A DNA stretch of 64,000 nt from Caenorhabditis remanei (lineage: Eukaryota > Nematoda > Chromadorea > Rhabditida > Rhabditidae): assembly GCF_010183535.1 (NCBI RefSeq), contig NC_071329.1:8804001-8868000 (forward strand), in the 5' to 3' direction. Numbering within the stretch: the first letter of the stretch is position 1; every line of letters begins with the position of its first letter. This document shows positions 60,239-64,000 of the stretch, in pieces. The position numbers were made by a program, and so were the translations under genes. The notes below the pieces were generated by a model. It saw only the letters and a program-made list of their open reading frames with translations. It was not told where the DNA came from and did no database searches.

Positions 60239-61066
60239 ATGGACGCCGTCCGTACCAACGCCGATTTCCGATTCTTCATGCAATGGCCGTTCGGTGTTCT
60301 GATGGGTTTTCAAACGGTCCGAAATAATTAAAGAATTCAAAATTTCAACTTCTAATTTCAGCTATTTTCACTAATCTCTTTGATTGTCTTCTACTTTGCC
60401 CTATTCCTCTACGAAGGAACTTCTTTTGTCATTTTCATGCTCTCGCTTCTTCTTGTCTGCAGTATCACTCATAATATCATCCACGTTTTCGGTCTCCATC
60501 GTCGGGTTTTCGTCATTTTTGGCAGAGCCGTGTTCATTCCGGCAACACTATTGGTGAGTTAAAATTATTGAAATTCTAAAATGTTATCTTTAAACTGATT
60601 ATTTCAACATTTAGCAAATTTCAAGAAATCAACATCGTAATTTATAATATTTCAGGTCTTCCTGACATCTGCAGTCTGCTGCATTGGAATGGCTATTTCG
60701 ACACTCATCGTCCTCATCGGATTCATCGATTCTCTCCGTTTCCGTGCCCGCCTCATTGTCGTTTATGCTATTCTCACGGTAATTCAAGACGACGTTAAAC
60801 ATTGAAACAATTCTATCAACTTTCAGGTGACGTGTGCAATTCTCACATTCGCGTGCACAAAGATCGTTATGCTCCTGTTCAGAGCTGCACCGAACGGTCA
60901 AATCAAGGGTCTCGTACAAGTTGTCATCGAAGGAGATCGCACTTCAAAGTTAGTAGTTCAAGAGTATTTCAGAAAATTAAATTTGATTTTTAGGATTACC
61001 GCTGCTCACACAACCACAACGACAACCACCAGAACGACCACTACTACAACTACGAATTTTGTCTGA
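60239..61066 (+). CDS. Four-helix membrane protein (MARVEL-like) with poly-Thr tail
   Basis: Exons 60239-60316, 60362-60553, 60656-60778, 60827-60948, 60994-61066; 195 residues. Hydrophobic helices lie at about 17-42, 44-65, 78-113 and 121-147, with short loops and a conserved-looking HVFGLHRR loop. The cytoplasmic start is MDAVRTNADFRFF. The C-terminus after the last helix ends with seven Thr, Arg, seven Thr, then NFV. The four-helix layout is MARVEL-like, but I cannot assign a family with certainty. TTTGCAG before the ATG suggests trans-splicing; the gene may be downstream in an operon with the SANT gene. It is convergent with mix-1. Confidence 0.85.
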
Positions 61067-61387
61067 ATACTTTTCAAAATTATATTTTCTTGTGAATCTT
61101 AACTTTGTCATTCCTTCTATCATCTCAAATCAACGCTTTTCCGCAAATCGTCTTCTCATTCATATATCCTTGCCACAACCAAAGTTCGAGTTATGTTACT
61201 TTTCTTGTAAAATTGCTTTAACCATGTCACATGAATGCTTTCAGAAATCACGGCTTTATTCGTTTACAGCGCAATCATTAAGATTCAAAATACAGTTATG
61301 AGATTCTTTAAACTTGAGAGAAGAAAATGATAAAAAATAGATTAATATATCGTGCGAGAGTCGTTTTCGTTGAGATCAGTTTATGGG
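61067..61387. other. Convergent 3' region of tetraspan gene and mix-1
   Basis: 321 bp of AT-rich 3' sequence. It holds TTTATT at 61255-61260, the probable minus-strand AATAAA of mix-1, 128 nt beyond its stop. Confidence 0.5.
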
Positions 61388-64000
61388 TTACATATCATCG
61401 TCCTCTGGGGCTGGTTTAGATTTTTTGGCGGTCGGCTTCTTGGCAGCCTTTTTAGCAGCCTTCTCCGCATCGATCATTTCTTGAGCTTGTTTTGCAAGCT
61501 TAGTATCGTTCTTAGCCTTCAGAAGAGCCTCTCCAGTGAGGAGATTACATGAAGAATGTCCATCCGCAAAATGGGTTTGGAAGAGGGCATCTGCATTCGA
61601 GAACATTCCTTGCTTCAGTGATACAATGACAAACTGAAAATTTTTTTAAACATTAGTATTCTTTCGGACGGAACTTACTTGATTCTTATTGAAATGTGTT
61701 TTGATCATCATACCAATGTTAGCAGTATGAGATAAATCAAGAGCCGCATCAACTTCGTCAAGAATGTAGAGTGGTGCTGGCTTGAACTTGAGCATGGCCA
61801 GAATCAAAGAAAGAGCGACCAAAGAGCGTTGTCCTCCGGAAAGCTCGTGAAGACTATCCTTCACTACACCATTGAATGAAACTTTCACTTCGAGACCATC
61901 GCAAACAGTTTTTCCTTCAGGAGGAACTAGTTGAGCCGAGGCATCCGGAAGTAAACAGGTGAAGATTTTACCGAAATCCTGAATTAAGGAAATATTCTAT
62001 AGATGAAAACATTTAATCATACTTGCAACGGGCCGGGCCGGGCCGATTTGAGAATTTTCACCGGCCCGGCCCGGTCGGCCCGGGTCACAGTACAAAAATT
62101 TGAAAATTTGAATTTTTTTGATTTTTTCGCAAAAAAGTCGAATTTTCGACTATGTTTTTACATATCGATAAAACTCAAGTGTACATAGGATTTTTGACTT
62201 TTTTGATGAAAATTTCAAAAAATTTCGAAAAATTTTGTGAAAAAATTGTGCTCATTTTTTGACTCCGGGCCGGGCCGATATTTTGCAAGTATGCATTTAA
62301 TCAAATATTCGAGTCTTTCATGAGGGCGGCAAAAAGTCTCAGTTGTTTTGCATCAGATTATCTCACAGCAATTCGAATTAAATCGTAGATTAGGACATCA
62401 TTGACGGATGCCGACCTCGAACCAGCGTACACTCGCTTCCCGCGCGCGTCTGCTAGCCAGTCGACCACAAGACACTCACCTCGTTGACCGACTTGTGCGC
62501 CCTGACTAACTCGTCCACTTTCTTTCGGTCGAGGACGGCAATAGTCTTTTTCAACATTTTGAAGTCCTCTCTGAGTTTTTCACGTTTGTTCGTGATGTCC
62601 ATGACCTGTAATTTTTATATAGAGTAGACGAAAGACAGATGAGACTCCAAAATATACAAAGGCAGTAACGTTTTAAAATCACCTTAGCTTCGCATGTATC
62701 CAAGTTAGAAACGTTCTTCATACAAAGCGTACGTTCGATGGCTTCAATTCTGTCGATAGTTTCTTTGAGTTCAGCTGTTCCTCTGTTCACAGAATAACCG
62801 TCGAAATCGTAAATTCCTCCTCTTTTGTTGAAGTGAACTTGTTCATCCGCCAGCCACTCACACTTTCTCAGCAAACTTTCCGAGTGTTTTTTATTCGCTT
62901 TTCCAGATTCATACAGCCGTACAACTTCTTTTTCTCGTTCCTCTTTTTTGCCTCTCTGAAATGCGAGAATGTCAAAAATCATCGAACCCGAGGAACACTC
63001 ACTGTTTTCGACTCTTCTTTTCTCATCAAGTCGCATTCTTTTGCCACCTTCGTCACTCGAGTTGTTAAAGTACGTTGATGGTTCTTGAACTCAGTCAACG
63101 CTGCCATACTAGCTTTTTGCACACCATTAGCAGTTTCTGTTTCAACGGTGAGGCCTGGTAACTTCTCTTCCAGCTCATCCAATTCCTTCTTTTTAGCCTC
63201 CCATTCTGTTTCATACTTTCTGATAGTATTCCCAATATCGTCAACAGCAGCTCTGAAAGACAAAGTTAGGGTCCAGATTATAAAAGTGACCTACTCTAGG
63301 TTCATTACTGCTCTCCTTGCTTGATCAGCTTTATCTTTGATTTTAGAAGCCTGTGATTCAAGTTTTTGAAGCTCTGATGTCAGTTCCTTCTTTCGTTTTG
63401 CTTGGGTAGCTTTATCATTGTTTTTTCTTGCTTCAAGCATCTTCATTTTATCGGTGAACGTTTTTAGTTCCTTTGAGGTGTTTTCATTTTCAGTCATTGC
63501 TTTCTTGATCTCTTCTTCCGCATCGGCTATCTCTTGACGAAGCAAACCCTCCGGGGAGCCGTTCACTTTATTTTTGAGTTGAGCCAAGTGTCTCTGTAGA
63601 ACTTGTAACCTGCCGGTCATTTCACGATGCTGGTTTGCGATAGCCTCAGTTGCTTTAATACGAGCCACGATGACATCTAGTTCTTTTGATAATGCATTTA
63701 TTTCTTCTTTTCGTGGATGCATTGCTGCGATCAAAGTCAAGATAGAGGTATCTCCGTGTTCTGTTACTCCTCCTGTCATACATCCAGTTGGCTTTACATC
63801 ATCACCACGAAGAGTTAGAACACGCGTTTTGACACCATCAGCGTACGCAACTTTATTGGCACAGTCCAATGTTTGAACGACAAGAATCTGAAAATTTAAA
63901 AGCATTTGAATAATTGTATAAAACGAAAACTACCTGTCCCAGAGTATTAAGGAAAGTATTGTTAATATAATCCGGGAAATCGACCATATCAATGAGTTTG
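61388..64000 (-). CDS. mix-1: Condensin/dosage compensation subunit SMC2, C-terminal part (partial at right edge)
   Basis: Exons seen: 64000-63934 (cut by the window), 63887-63295, 63252-63003, 62955-62683, 62605-62480, 61978-61679, 61633-61388, 1855 coding nt. They cover the end of the SMC hinge ([28 protein letters not shown]), the C-terminal coiled coil rich in K, E, Q and L, and the ATPase half. That half has the ABC signature [17 protein letters not shown] and Walker [13 protein letters not shown], followed by a helix and a Lys/Ala-rich tail ending DDDM. SMC2/MIX-1 pairs with SMC4-type proteins in condensin and, in C. elegans, also in X-chromosome dosage compensation. The N-terminal Walker A half lies outside the window. 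Confidence 0.93.
62010..62303. mobile_element. GGGCC-rich MITE-like insertion in mix-1 intron
   Basis: CATACTTGCAA at 62018 and TTGCAAGTATG ending at 62293 are perfect 11-bp inverted ends. Just inside both lie CGGGCC/GGCCCG repeats. The 10-mer CATTTAATCA occurs at 62010-62019 and again at 62294-62303, a probable target-site duplication. There is no coding capacity. The GC blocks can pair with each other across the AT-rich centre. It sits in the mix-1 intron 61979-62479. Confidence 0.75.

Overview
The window is nuclear DNA of a Caenorhabditis-type nematode. Introns are often 40-60 nt, 3' splice sites usually read TTTCAG, several start codons sit just downstream of a splice-acceptor-like (probable trans-splice) site, and the gene content (ptp-3, orc-2, copz-1, cyn-4, cap-2, gmps-1, mix-1) recalls the C. 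elegans chromosome II cosmids C09D8, F59E10 and M106. I cannot name the species. All exon models were built by hand from reading frame, splice consensus and remembered family sequences. Long introns and intergenic stretches show strong pyrimidine/purine strand bias and gave no further support for genes.

Layout. 1-1546: a 126-bp direct repeat 1420 bp apart, LTR-like. 5617-35138 (+): ptp-3, a LAR-type receptor tyrosine phosphatase of 30 exons and about 2262 residues (3 Ig, about 9 FNIII, TM, two PTP domains). Its long introns hold several alternative first exons, most with a signal peptide, and all ending in the same intron phase. 35690-36672 (-): a small secreted or GPI-anchored cysteine-rich protein of ET-module/Ly6 type, split over four short exons. 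39697-41286 (-): orc-2. 41553-42390 (-): copz-1, probably in an operon with orc-2. 42676-44475 (+): cyn-4. 44886-46042 (-): cap-2. 46935-50438 (+): gmps-1, with a perfect 54-nt-arm hairpin in its first long intron. 52437-53816 (+): a prostaglandin-reductase-2-like enzyme. 54222-54767 (+): Pol III subunit RPC9/CRCP. 57606-59805 (+): a Myb/SANT-like (NAIF1/zeste type) protein. 60239-61066 (+): a four-helix membrane protein with a poly-threonine tail. 61388-64000 (-): the 3' part of mix-1/SMC2, entering past the right edge, with a GGGCC-rich MITE-like element in one intron.

How it fits together. Most genes right of 39.7 kb are housekeeping genes of DNA replication, chromosome condensation, vesicle coats, splicing or cyclophilin function, actin capping, purine synthesis and Pol III. 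They are compact and arranged as divergent pairs (copz-1/cyn-4, cap-2/gmps-1), convergent pairs (cyn-4/cap-2, tetraspan/mix-1) and operon-like tandem pairs (copz-1 then orc-2; reductase then RPC9; SANT gene then tetraspan). The left half is one large neuronal-type receptor locus. Its modular start sites would progressively trim the ectodomain while keeping the same transmembrane and phosphatase part.
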